Shown: one piece after another, positions 16,231 to 21,339 of the stretch
How the letters are laid out: each line of letters opens with the position of its first letter
How positions within the stretch are numbered: the first letter of the stretch is position 1
IMG/VR virus record: IMGVR_UViG_3300047564_005286
Span: 1-21,339 of that record
From: a virus
DNA length: 21,339 nt
Direction: 5' to 3' (one strand)
Translations under genes and position numbers: made by a program
Notes under the pieces: model-generated
What the model was told of the DNA's origin: nothing
The model's input: only the letters and a program-made list of their open reading frames with translations
The model's database searches: none

Positions 16231-16685
16231 TTTCAAGAAAAGATATTCAATTTATGAAAATGTGTGTATCTATGTCAAATGTCTTTGCGACATGCGCAAA
16301 GAGACAGTATGCAGCGATACTCACTGACGATTTAGGACACATTGTTGGCACTGGTTATAATGGTGGTCCTCGGGGGATGGTTCATTGCGTTGATGGCGGT
16401 TGTCCAAGACTATTACAGCAGTCTGCTCATGGTAGCAATTATGATAATTGTATAGCAATTCATGCGGAAGCAAATGCCTTTTTACATTCAGATTATAGCT
16501 CTAGACCAACTAAGCTATATGTGAATGGGCCTCCATGTTTTTCTTGTGCGAAATTAATTGCAAATTCAACAGTGACTGATGTATACTTCTTTGAGGATGA
16601 GGCTTATCTCGATTGGCCAAACGTAAATAAATTCTTATCAAATTGTAATATAAAAACATGGAAGGTAGATCGTGCCAGCGTCTAA
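16227..16685 (+). CDS. dCMP deaminase (zinc-dependent cytidine deaminase family)
   Basis: The enzyme deaminates dCMP to dUMP, the substrate of ThyX. The 152 residues contain the zinc-binding, catalytic HAEANAF (His/Glu, residues about 83-89) and PPCFSCAKL (Cys-x2-Cys, about 102-110). An upstream GYNGGPRG (about 44-51) and the CVDGGCPR Cys-rich stretch are typical of phage dCMP deaminases. The start ATG 16227 overlaps the tiny membrane-protein stop. An upstream in-frame ATG at 16182 would read into that gene's frame and add hydrophobic residues unlike the family, so I reject it. The family call is firm. The pathway assignment comes from synteny with thyX and nrdJ. Confidence 0.93.
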   Translation: MISRKDIQFMKMCVSMSNVFATCAKRQYAAILTDDLGHIVGTGYNGGPRGMVHCVDGGCPRLLQQSAHGSNYDNCIAIHAEANAFLHSDYSSRPTKLYVNGPPCFSCAKLIANSTVTDVYFFEDEAYLDWPNVNKFLSNCNIKTWKVDRASV

Positions 16686-16893
16686 GTTGAATTACGTGAT
16701 TGTGTACAAGAATCATAGTCAAGTATATGGTTCCTCTTCTAAGAAAATAGCTGAAGATAGCCCGCCTCCCGAAGGAGTATCAGCTGAAGATAAGCATATC
16801 TTCTTCGTAACATTTGAACCAGAAACCGATCAAATTTGTTTATATAACATCAACAACCAGGAAGAAAGTAATGAGCAAGAAGTATCTGAATAA
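16672..16893 (+). CDS. Hypothetical small protein, 73 aa
   Basis: The start is GTG 16672, with GGAAGG at 16660-16665 six bases upstream, and it overlaps the dCMP deaminase end by 14 bases. The protein has a beta-like N-terminal half (LNYVIVYKNHSQVYGSS), a Pro-rich middle (EDSPPPEGVSAEDKH) and an acidic, Asn-rich tail (NNQEESNEQEVSE). No membrane segment, signal or motif is visible. It overlaps the next small gene by 23 bases. I do not recognise it. Confidence 0.5.
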   Translation: MPASKLNYVIVYKNHSQVYGSSSKKIAEDSPPPEGVSAEDKHIFFVTFEPETDQICLYNINNQEESNEQEVSE

Positions 16894-17104
16894 GAAGAAA
16901 GTAAATGTTAAGGTAATGAATGGTCAGACTGTTGTGGTCTTACCATGGGAGTGGTTTATGCACATAGCAGAAACTTATGACTACCTTGCAACAGAGCAGG
17001 CTGATCCAGAAGATATGCGCTGGTATTGTGAATTGGCTGACGCAATTAGATTCCAATCTGACGAGAACTTATTTTCTAACATTGAAGAATATGATGAATG
17101 GTGA
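16871..17104 (+). CDS. Hypothetical small protein, 77 aa
   Basis: I start at ATG 16871, with AGGAAG just upstream (16859-16864). An in-frame ATG at 16814 lies inside the preceding gene without a supporting site. The N-terminus is very basic (MSKKYLNKKKVNVKV). The remainder is aromatic and acidic, with LPWEWFMHIAETYDYL (residues 24-39) and a C-terminal acidic tail (NIEEYDEW). No catalytic motif or membrane helix is visible. It is spaced four bases from the glycosyltransferase that follows. Function unknown. Confidence 0.52.
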   Translation: MSKKYLNKKKVNVKVMNGQTVVVLPWEWFMHIAETYDYLATEQADPEDMRWYCELADAIRFQSDENLFSNIEEYDEW

Positions 17105-17107
17105 ATA

Positions 17108-17911
17108 ATGATTGATTTATGTGTAGTTAATTACAACACAAAAGATCTATTAATCAGACTACTTGATTCTCTGCATGAGGATGTTAATCCATACAATAAA
17201 GTATGGAGTCTCTATATTGCGGACAATGGATCTAAAGATGGAACTGTTGAATGGTTAAAAGAAAATGATAATCGATATTTAGTCGACACAGTTTTTATTA
17301 ATCAGAATATTGGATACTCTGCGGCATGCAACCAGTTAGCTGGATATTCAAATTCAGATATAATTGCTTTGCTAAATTCTGATGTATGGTTTTCTACAGA
17401 AGATATGGTAAATATTGATAATATCTTCAAGGAAAATCCAGACATTCATATCCTAGGCCCTAAACAGCGTGACGAGAATTCGTTCATAACTCATGCAGGT
17501 ATTATTGGATCAAATACACAACCAAGACATCGAGGTTGGAGAGAGTATGATCCAGCTGACGTCCTGTATAAGGATAGGGTTGAGTGCGTAACAGTATCTG
17601 GATCTGCGTATTTCATCAGAAGAGATGTGTGGAATGCCCTTTGGAACAATGAGTCTTATAGGAAGATTTATCCAGATGCAACCGGAGCATTTTTGCCAAC
17701 ACCACATTATTACGAAGAAACATGGTGCTCTTATTTTGCTAGACACCTAGGTTACAATGTCGTTTATGATGGATCTGTCTCAATTGGACATAGCTGGCAC
17801 GCCTCGTCCCCTAAACCTGGTCAAGGCTACAGCGAAGCTGACTCTAAGTTCCCAATCAGTAGAGAAATATTTAGATCGGCATGCGATCAAATTGGTATTG
17901 AAAGAGATTAG
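17108..17911 (+). CDS. Glycosyltransferase family 2 (rhamnosyltransferase-like), 267 aa
   Basis: Family 2 enzymes transfer a sugar from a nucleotide sugar to an acceptor. The GT-A fold opens with LCVVNYNTKDLL (4-15). The nucleotide-binding ADNGSKDGTVEWL is at 38-50, QNIGYSAACNQ at 66-76 and the metal-binding ALLNSDVWF at 87-95. Later come VSGSAYFIRRDVW (163-175) and YYEETWCSYFARHLGYNVVY (201-220), the usual acceptor-side acidic region, then GHSWHAS. There is no signal peptide or membrane helix, so it is cytoplasmic. Phage glycosyltransferases are known to decorate virion proteins, modified DNA bases or host surface sugars. The acceptor cannot be told here. The stop is one base before the start of the nuclease gene. 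Confidence 0.85.
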   Translation: MIDLCVVNYNTKDLLIRLLDSLHEDVNPYNKVWSLYIADNGSKDGTVEWLKENDNRYLVDTVFINQNIGYSAACNQLAGYSNSDIIALLNSDVWFSTEDMVNIDNIFKENPDIHILGPKQRDENSFITHAGIIGSNTQPRHRGWREYDPADVLYKDRVECVTVSGSAYFIRRDVWNALWNNESYRKIYPDATGAFLPTPHYYEETWCSYFARHLGYNVVYDGSVSIGHSWHASSPKPGQGYSEADSKFPISREIFRSACDQIGIERD

Positions 17912-17912
17912 C

Positions 17913-18269
17913 ATGGATCCATATTGGTACAGAGCATCAGTCGTCAAAGTGATAGATGGTGACACCCTAGACATTGACATCGATCTAGGCTTTGATATTT
18001 GGCACTCAATTCGAGTTAGGTTATACGGAATTGATGCCGCAGAAGTCAGATCAAGTAATGCAGAGATAAAAGAATCAGGATTAAAAGCAAAAGAGTTTGT
18101 CAAAAATTGGTTTGATAGACGTGGATATAATATCTTAATCCAGACTAAAAGAGATAAAACAGAAAAATATGGTAGGATTTTAGCCGAAGTATATTCTGGA
18201 CTAGATAACCTAAATAATGATTTGATTACAGAAGGTTTGGCAAAGCCTTATTTTGGAGTTAAAAAATAA
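17913..18269 (+). CDS. Staphylococcal-nuclease-like (thermonuclease family) enzyme, 118 aa
   Basis: The start ATG 17913 is one base after the glycosyltransferase stop. An upstream in-frame ATG at 17757 sits inside that gene and adds residues unlike the family. The fold landmarks are all present: KVIDGDT (12-18), IRVRLYGIDAAEVR (33-46) with the catalytic Arg36, metal-binding Asp41 and Glu44, KYGRILAEV (85-93) with catalytic Arg88, and LITEGLAKPY (104-113). These equal R35, D40, E43 and R87 of S. aureus nuclease, so it should cut DNA or RNA in a Ca-dependent way. There is no signal peptide, unlike secreted homologues, implying action inside the infected cell, for example host DNA breakdown. It abuts the deoxyribosyltransferase-like gene. 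Confidence 0.88.
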   Translation: MDPYWYRASVVKVIDGDTLDIDIDLGFDIWHSIRVRLYGIDAAEVRSSNAEIKESGLKAKEFVKNWFDRRGYNILIQTKRDKTEKYGRILAEVYSGLDNLNNDLITEGLAKPYFGVKK

Positions 18270-18677
18270 ATGGTACTTAAAGTTTTTTTATCTGGAGCCA
18301 TTGAAGGAATAGAAGAGTATGGTGTTTCCTGGAGAAAAGAGGCAACACATCTCCTGCATATAGCTGGATACGATGTTTTAGATCCAACTACAATAGTTGA
18401 TCACGAGTATGAAACCCCAGAAGAAATAGTGGAAAAAAATCTCTTTATGCAGCGTAGAGCTGACGTTCTTCTGGTAGAATATATGATTCCAGGAAGACCA
18501 TATATTGGAACAGATTTTGAGCTGGTTTATGCAAAAAATAATAACCAACCAGCTATTGTTTTTTGTTGCAAAGAAAATCAAAATAGAGTTTATTTGAAAT
18601 ATCTTGCAACAAAACTTGCACCAACAATGCAAGATGCGATAGAATACCTATCGACAAATTATCCATCAAGCTACTAG
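18270..18677 (+). CDS. Nucleoside 2-deoxyribosyltransferase-like protein, 135 aa
   Basis: The ATG directly follows the nuclease stop. The protein begins with LKVFLSGAIEG (3-13). It then has YDVLDPTT (34-41), ADVLLVEYMIPGRPYIG (64-80) and GTDFELVYAKNNNQPAIVF (80-98). This is the pattern of the nucleoside 2-deoxyribosyltransferase superfamily, in which the Glu of GT-x-x-E (here Glu84) is the nucleophile. Relatives either swap bases between deoxynucleosides or hydrolyse the N-glycosidic bond of nucleotides. The length is slightly short for the transferase and fits the hydrolase-type members too. Beside a nuclease and dNTP enzymes, it may salvage bases or remove unwanted nucleotides. Family is fairly sure, reaction unknown. 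Confidence 0.7.
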   Translation: MVLKVFLSGAIEGIEEYGVSWRKEATHLLHIAGYDVLDPTTIVDHEYETPEEIVEKNLFMQRRADVLLVEYMIPGRPYIGTDFELVYAKNNNQPAIVFCCKENQNRVYLKYLATKLAPTMQDAIEYLSTNYPSSY

Positions 18678-18688
18678 AGAGGTAGAAA

Positions 18689-18883
18689 ATGTCAGACAAT
18701 AAGTTTAAGTATTTCGCTGTTACTACAACGACCGTGGTAAAGGCTAAGAACAAGGCAGACGCAGAGAAGCTGGCTCTTAGTTCACGTCGTTCGATCCCTG
18801 CAGCTATGGGAGAGCTAATCTACAAGGATGTAGAGGTTGAGCGCATCTCCGCTGTACAGGCTCGTGAGCAGCTAGAGGGCTGA
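18689..18883 (+). CDS. Small conserved-looking protein with distinct codon use, 64 aa
   Basis: The ATG follows AGAGAGG by six bases. The sequence (KYFAVTTTTVVKAKNKADAE at residues 7-26, then VEVERISAVQAREQLEG) is a beta strand followed by helices, soluble, with no motif I recognise. Codon use is unlike its neighbours: all seven Lys are AAG and all four Arg are CGT or CGC, while nearby genes use AAA and AGA heavily. The gene is more GC-rich than the surrounding region. It ends just before the strongest terminator in the window. Together this suggests a highly expressed or recently acquired gene. No function can be given. Confidence 0.58.
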   Translation: MSDNKFKYFAVTTTTVVKAKNKADAEKLALSSRRSIPAAMGELIYKDVEVERISAVQAREQLEG

Positions 18884-18897
18884 TTGTAATATCCACT

Positions 18898-18938
18898 GTA
18901 AAAGGGGGAGGGAAAGTCCTCCCCCTTTTACTTTTTTT
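18898..18938 (+). terminator. Strong intrinsic terminator
   Basis: GTAAAAGGGGGAGG (18898-18911) pairs exactly with CCTCCCCCTTTTAC (18918-18931) around a six-base loop (GAAAGT), a 14-bp stem, followed at once by seven T (18932-18938). It should end the nrdJ-to-64-residue-gene transcript and isolates the downstream glycosyltransferase genes. Confidence 0.95.
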
Positions 18939-18952
18939 CAAAGGGAGTTGTA

Positions 18953-19648
18953 ATGATTTACGCTCAAATGATAGGAAGAAATGAATCTTCAAGATTTCTA
19001 GAAGAAGTCTTAGAAAGATTATCAACTCAAGTTGATAAAATAATTTTTACAGATGATTGTTCGGATGATGAAACTCCAGAAATTGCAGCAAAGTATGCTG
19101 AAGTATTTCAGACTTCATCTCCAATGTTCACTGAACACGAGGGTAGATTGCGCGCCCTCGCCTGGGGTAATTTAGAAAAGTTTGCTAAAACAGGCGACTG
19201 GGTAATCGCAATAGACTGTGATGAAAAGCTTTTCCATTTAGGAAAAGATTCTATTAATTCAGTATTGTCTAAGTCTGAGTTTGATGTTGTAAATGTGAGA
19301 TTTTATCATATGTGGAACAGCGCTCAGTATCGAGTGGATAAATTATGGGCCCCAAATAACAGTTCTAGAATTTTTAGATTTGTTGAAGGTGGTGGATTCG
19401 CTAACAAGAAGCTTGCATGTGGTTCAGAGCCTAGTTATGTTCTTGACTGGATCAGAAGAAGAAACTTTTGGGTTAATTCAGATCTCGTTATGCAGCATCT
19501 AGGTTATGTTAGAGACGAAGATAAGCAAGCTAAGTATGAGAGATACTCTCATCTTGATGGCGGCGAATTCCATAATTTAAATCATATCAATTCAATAATA
19601 GACGAAAACCCAGTCTTAATTGACTGGGGAACCTTTGGGTTAGACTGA
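18953..19648 (+). CDS. Glycosyltransferase family 2, 231 aa
   Basis: The ATG at 18953 follows AAGGGAG (18941-18947) by five bases, just after the terminator. The GT-A features are MIYAQMIGRNES at the start, FTDDCSDDETPEIAAKY (32-48) for nucleotide binding, and GDWVIAIDCDEKLF (81-94), where DCD is the metal-binding DXD. Then come the acceptor-side RIFRFVEGGGF (139-149) and QHLGYVRDEDKQAKYERY (181-198), a segment typical of this family's C-terminus. No membrane helix or signal is visible. It pairs with the next gene and is probably part of a virion- or surface-sugar cassette. The sugar and the acceptor are unknown. It may have its own promoter, but none is clear in the short gap. Confidence 0.85.
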   Translation: MIYAQMIGRNESSRFLEEVLERLSTQVDKIIFTDDCSDDETPEIAAKYAEVFQTSSPMFTEHEGRLRALAWGNLEKFAKTGDWVIAIDCDEKLFHLGKDSINSVLSKSEFDVVNVRFYHMWNSAQYRVDKLWAPNNSSRIFRFVEGGGFANKKLACGSEPSYVLDWIRRRNFWVNSDLVMQHLGYVRDEDKQAKYERYSHLDGGEFHNLNHINSIIDENPVLIDWGTFGLD

Positions 19649-19658
19649 GGAGAAAGCA

Positions 19659-20288
19659 ATGCCATTTTTAAATCCATCAGAATCAATCATCAAATTGACT
19701 AAGGCGATGCAAGCTAAGGAAAAATTTAGCTACATCAATGTTCCTAAATCGTCAATTGTAGGTTTAAGCAGAAATAGTGATAATCCATTTCCGCAAAACT
19801 TTGCTAAGAATATTATTTCTTCATTAAAGAATAATGATGCAAATGTTATGAAGGCAATATCTCATACACTTATGTCAGATATTGATAATGGGAGACATTT
19901 CAAAATTGGTTTGAATAAAAATTCTCAATACTTTTATTCAAACATATTTGAATATTATTACATGAATAATCGTGACGCGTATAATGCTACTCTAGATTTC
20001 TTTATTAAGAATTCCAAGACAGTAACAGTATCGTTCCATGATAAGAAGTTGGTCCAAAAACATATTGGATACAATACTCATGTGATTAATGTTCCTTACG
20101 TAAATTATCATGAGAAATTAGATTCTGTGTATTCTCAGCTTACAGAATTTGAAGGCGGAGTTGACTACTGCATTATGGATTGTGGAGTTTTCGGGCTTGC
20201 ACTAATGTCTAAAATGTGGAACAATCTAAATATGTCAATTATTGATATTGGAAAAACAATTAATTTAGTCAAAACATCAAGTGAATAA
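19659..20288 (+). CDS. Probable GT-D-fold-like glycosyltransferase-associated protein, 209 aa
   Basis: GAGGAGAAAGC precedes the ATG at 19659, a good ribosome binding site. The C-terminus reads VDYCIMDCGVFGLALMSKMW (168-187) followed by NMSIIDIGKTINL (191-203). Gly-rich 'D-x-x-G-x-x-G' followed by an '[IL]-D-I-G' segment resembles the GT-D glycosyltransferase domain. The N-terminal half is Asn-, Lys- and Tyr-rich and has no clear motif. It lies directly behind a family 2 glycosyltransferase, which supports a role in the same sugar transfer. The match rests on a few positions, so I hold it loosely. Its stop overlaps the next start as TAATG. Confidence 0.42.
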   Translation: MPFLNPSESIIKLTKAMQAKEKFSYINVPKSSIVGLSRNSDNPFPQNFAKNIISSLKNNDANVMKAISHTLMSDIDNGRHFKIGLNKNSQYFYSNIFEYYYMNNRDAYNATLDFFIKNSKTVTVSFHDKKLVQKHIGYNTHVINVPYVNYHEKLDSVYSQLTEFEGGVDYCIMDCGVFGLALMSKMWNNLNMSIIDIGKTINLVKTSSE

Positions 20289-20935
20289 TGAAGAAGAAAA
20301 AGAGAATTGAAGAAGACGATGTTGAGTTTCTGATAGATTTACTGTTTGATACCAATATGTCAGTATCTGAAATAGCTAAAGAGCTAGATGTAGATATTTC
20401 AGACGTAAATAAAAAAATCAATTCACTTGGACTAAATTGGCTGAAGACCTCTAGACGCAAAATGTCTAGAGGTCAAACGGCTTTAACGCTCCTACTCAAG
20501 AAGCTAATTCCAGGTGAAGAGATCATTAATGAATATCATATTGGCGATAAATTAAAAATAGATATTTATTGCCCTAAATACAAGTTAGCAATTGAGTTTC
20601 ACGGCAGACAACATTTTTATTATACCAGCAGATTTTTTGAATCTAAATATGAGTTTGAAGAAGCTCAGAAGAGAGACATAAAGAAAGAGCAGTACTGCAG
20701 AGAAAATGGTATAATTCTAATTGTCTTCAGATACAATGATTCGTTGAATGAAGAAAGCGTATCGAAGAGAATTCTCAACGAACTAAGAAACGCTGATGTG
20801 CCTGTTAAGGCAAAGCCGAAAAAGAATAGTATTGCGTCGTCAGAGTATTATCAAATGATGAAAAAGCGTAATTCTGAATATCGAAAAAGTATCTACAAAA
20901 AAATAAAGGATAATAAAATTGATGATTCTAGATGA
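20288..20935 (+). CDS. Endonuclease with helix-turn-helix and Vsr/EDxHD-like nuclease core, 215 aa
   Basis: The N-terminus is highly basic (MKKKKRIEEDDVEF), then a helix-turn-helix-like segment (MSVSEIAKELDVDISDVNKK, 24-43). The core reads NEYHIGDKLKIDIYC (81-95), LAIEFHGRQHFYY (100-112) and AQKRDIKKEQYCRENGIILI (126-145), giving Glu82, Asp92, Glu103-x-His105 and Asp130. This resembles Vsr-type and EDxHD homing endonucleases of the PD-(D/E)XK fold. A basic C-terminal tail may bind DNA. The gene sits between a glycosyltransferase cluster and a helicase gene, a common home for phage endonucleases. It overlaps the next start by 14 bases. It could be a homing endonuclease or a repair/recombination nuclease. 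Confidence 0.62.
   Translation: MKKKKRIEEDDVEFLIDLLFDTNMSVSEIAKELDVDISDVNKKINSLGLNWLKTSRRKMSRGQTALTLLLKKLIPGEEIINEYHIGDKLKIDIYCPKYKLAIEFHGRQHFYYTSRFFESKYEFEEAQKRDIKKEQYCRENGIILIVFRYNDSLNEESVSKRILNELRNADVPVKAKPKKNSIASSEYYQMMKKRNSEYRKSIYKKIKDNKIDDSR
20446..20474. repeat. 10-bp inverted repeat inside the endonuclease gene
   Basis: GACCTCTAGA (20446-20455) and TCTAGAGGTC (20465-20474) are perfect reverse complements with a nine-base spacer. No T run follows. It lies in the coding sequence of the endonuclease and could be a hairpin or a dyad binding site, or chance. Confidence 0.7.
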
Positions 20936-21339
20936 CGTTGAGGAAACTCAAAACATTCCATTAGAGTATCAGATTTTTGCGCTAGCATTAAAAGAGCATG
21001 GAGCTATTGAATTCTTTAATAGTAATCTTCCGCTAGATATAGTTGGATTAATCCATGGCGAGAAGGGTATTCACGAATTCTATAGTGCACTCCTTTCGTT
21101 CTATCGTGCGACAAACCTAGACCTAGTTGACCCAGTTGCCTTTAAGTCTTGGCTCTCCTCTGAGACCGATATATATGATGCACTGGGTGGCTCATCTGGC
21201 GTCAATATAATTCTAGATATCATTGGCGGAATAGAGACTACTAATCGCGAATCTGTCGTTGAGCTAATTAAACATAAGGCGAATAAGCGTAAGCAGAAAA
21301 ACTATTTACAGGAACTGCAAATTCTTATTGGCAAAAAAG
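20922..21339 (+). CDS. Probable DnaB-like replicative helicase, N-terminal part (cut by window edge)
   Basis: The frame is open from ATG 20922 to the right edge (139 codons), overlapping the endonuclease end by 14 bases. AAAGGA at 20905-20910 lies 11 bases from this ATG and eight from an in-frame TTG at 20919, so either may be the start. The protein begins ETQNIPLEYQIFALAL, then HEFYSALLSFYRATN, VDPVAFKSWLSS, ALGGSSGVNIILDIIGG and SVVELIKHKANKRKQKNYLQ. This series of helices with 'VD-x3-F', 'LGG' and a basic helix at the end fits the N-terminal domain of DnaB-type helicases. The Walker motifs would lie beyond the window. The call is tentative until they are seen. Confidence 0.5.
   Translation, partial: MILDDVEETQNIPLEYQIFALALKEHGAIEFFNSNLPLDIVGLIHGEKGIHEFYSALLSFYRATNLDLVDPVAFKSWLSSETDIYDALGGSSGVNIILDIIGGIETTNRESVVELIKHKANKRKQKNYLQELQILIGKK

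Noticed and set aside
17757-17912. Longer nuclease start 52 codons upstream
   Set aside because: These codons lie in the glycosyltransferase and give sequence unlike the nuclease family. The ATG at 17913 fits the fold and the one-base junction.
17780-18103. 107-codon open frame on the minus strand
   Set aside because: It is antisense to the glycosyltransferase and nuclease genes, both of which carry clear family motifs.
1-21339. tRNA genes, CRISPR arrays, insertion sequences or attachment sites
   Set aside because: No cloverleaf-like sequence, regularly spaced repeats, transposase motif or integrase was found by reading the intergenic gaps, which are too short to hold most of them.

Overview
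The window is a piece of a tailed double-stranded DNA phage genome (class Caudoviricetes), or of a prophage. It is AT-rich, by eye roughly a third G+C. Every supported gene lies on the + strand, gaps are tiny, and many starts overlap the previous stop (ATGA or TAATG junctions). No host gene, integrase, tRNA or ribosomal RNA is visible. The host is uncertain. The r1t-type holin, the monomeric vitamin-B12-dependent ribonucleotide reductase and the ThyX enzyme would suit a phage of an actinobacterium, but that is inference.

Bases 1 to about 10,950 are the virion structural part. Four very long genes (the first cut by the left edge), then a 130-residue and a 417-residue protein, look like tail, baseplate or appendage components. 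They are rich in beta-strand-like sequence and have helical or coiled-coil N-termini, but no single one matches a named family I can recognise. Three, probably four, of them share a degenerate module, suggesting growth by duplication. A 210-residue protein with spaced F-x-G repeats follows, with an unusually good ribosome binding site.

Bases 11,609 to 12,250 are a small membrane/lysis block: a two-helix membrane protein, an r1t-like holin, then an intergenic region with a clear intrinsic terminator. No endolysin is in the window.

Bases 12,252 to about 16,690 hold nucleotide metabolism: an unknown 236-residue protein, class II ribonucleotide reductase (nrdJ), a small acidic protein, flavin-dependent thymidylate synthase (thyX), a tiny two-helix membrane protein and dCMP deaminase. 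Together the enzymes turn ribonucleoside triphosphates into dNTPs and feed dCMP to dUMP to dTMP, a natural set for an AT-rich phage.

Bases 16,672 to 18,883 carry two small unknown proteins, a family 2 glycosyltransferase, a staphylococcal-nuclease-like enzyme, a nucleoside 2-deoxyribosyltransferase-like protein, and a 64-residue protein with distinct codon use that ends at the strongest terminator in the window. Bases 18,953 to the end hold a second family 2 glycosyltransferase, a probable GT-D-like protein, an endonuclease with a helix-turn-helix and a restriction-enzyme-like core, and the first 139 codons of a probable DnaB-like replicative helicase, where the replication genes begin.

No defence system, CRISPR array or complete mobile element was seen. 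The points most worth a second look are the shared module in the tail genes, the F-x-G repeat protein, the two-hairpin intergenic region after the holin, the paired nuclease and deoxyribosyltransferase-like genes, the codon-biased 64-residue gene, and the endonuclease beside the helicase.
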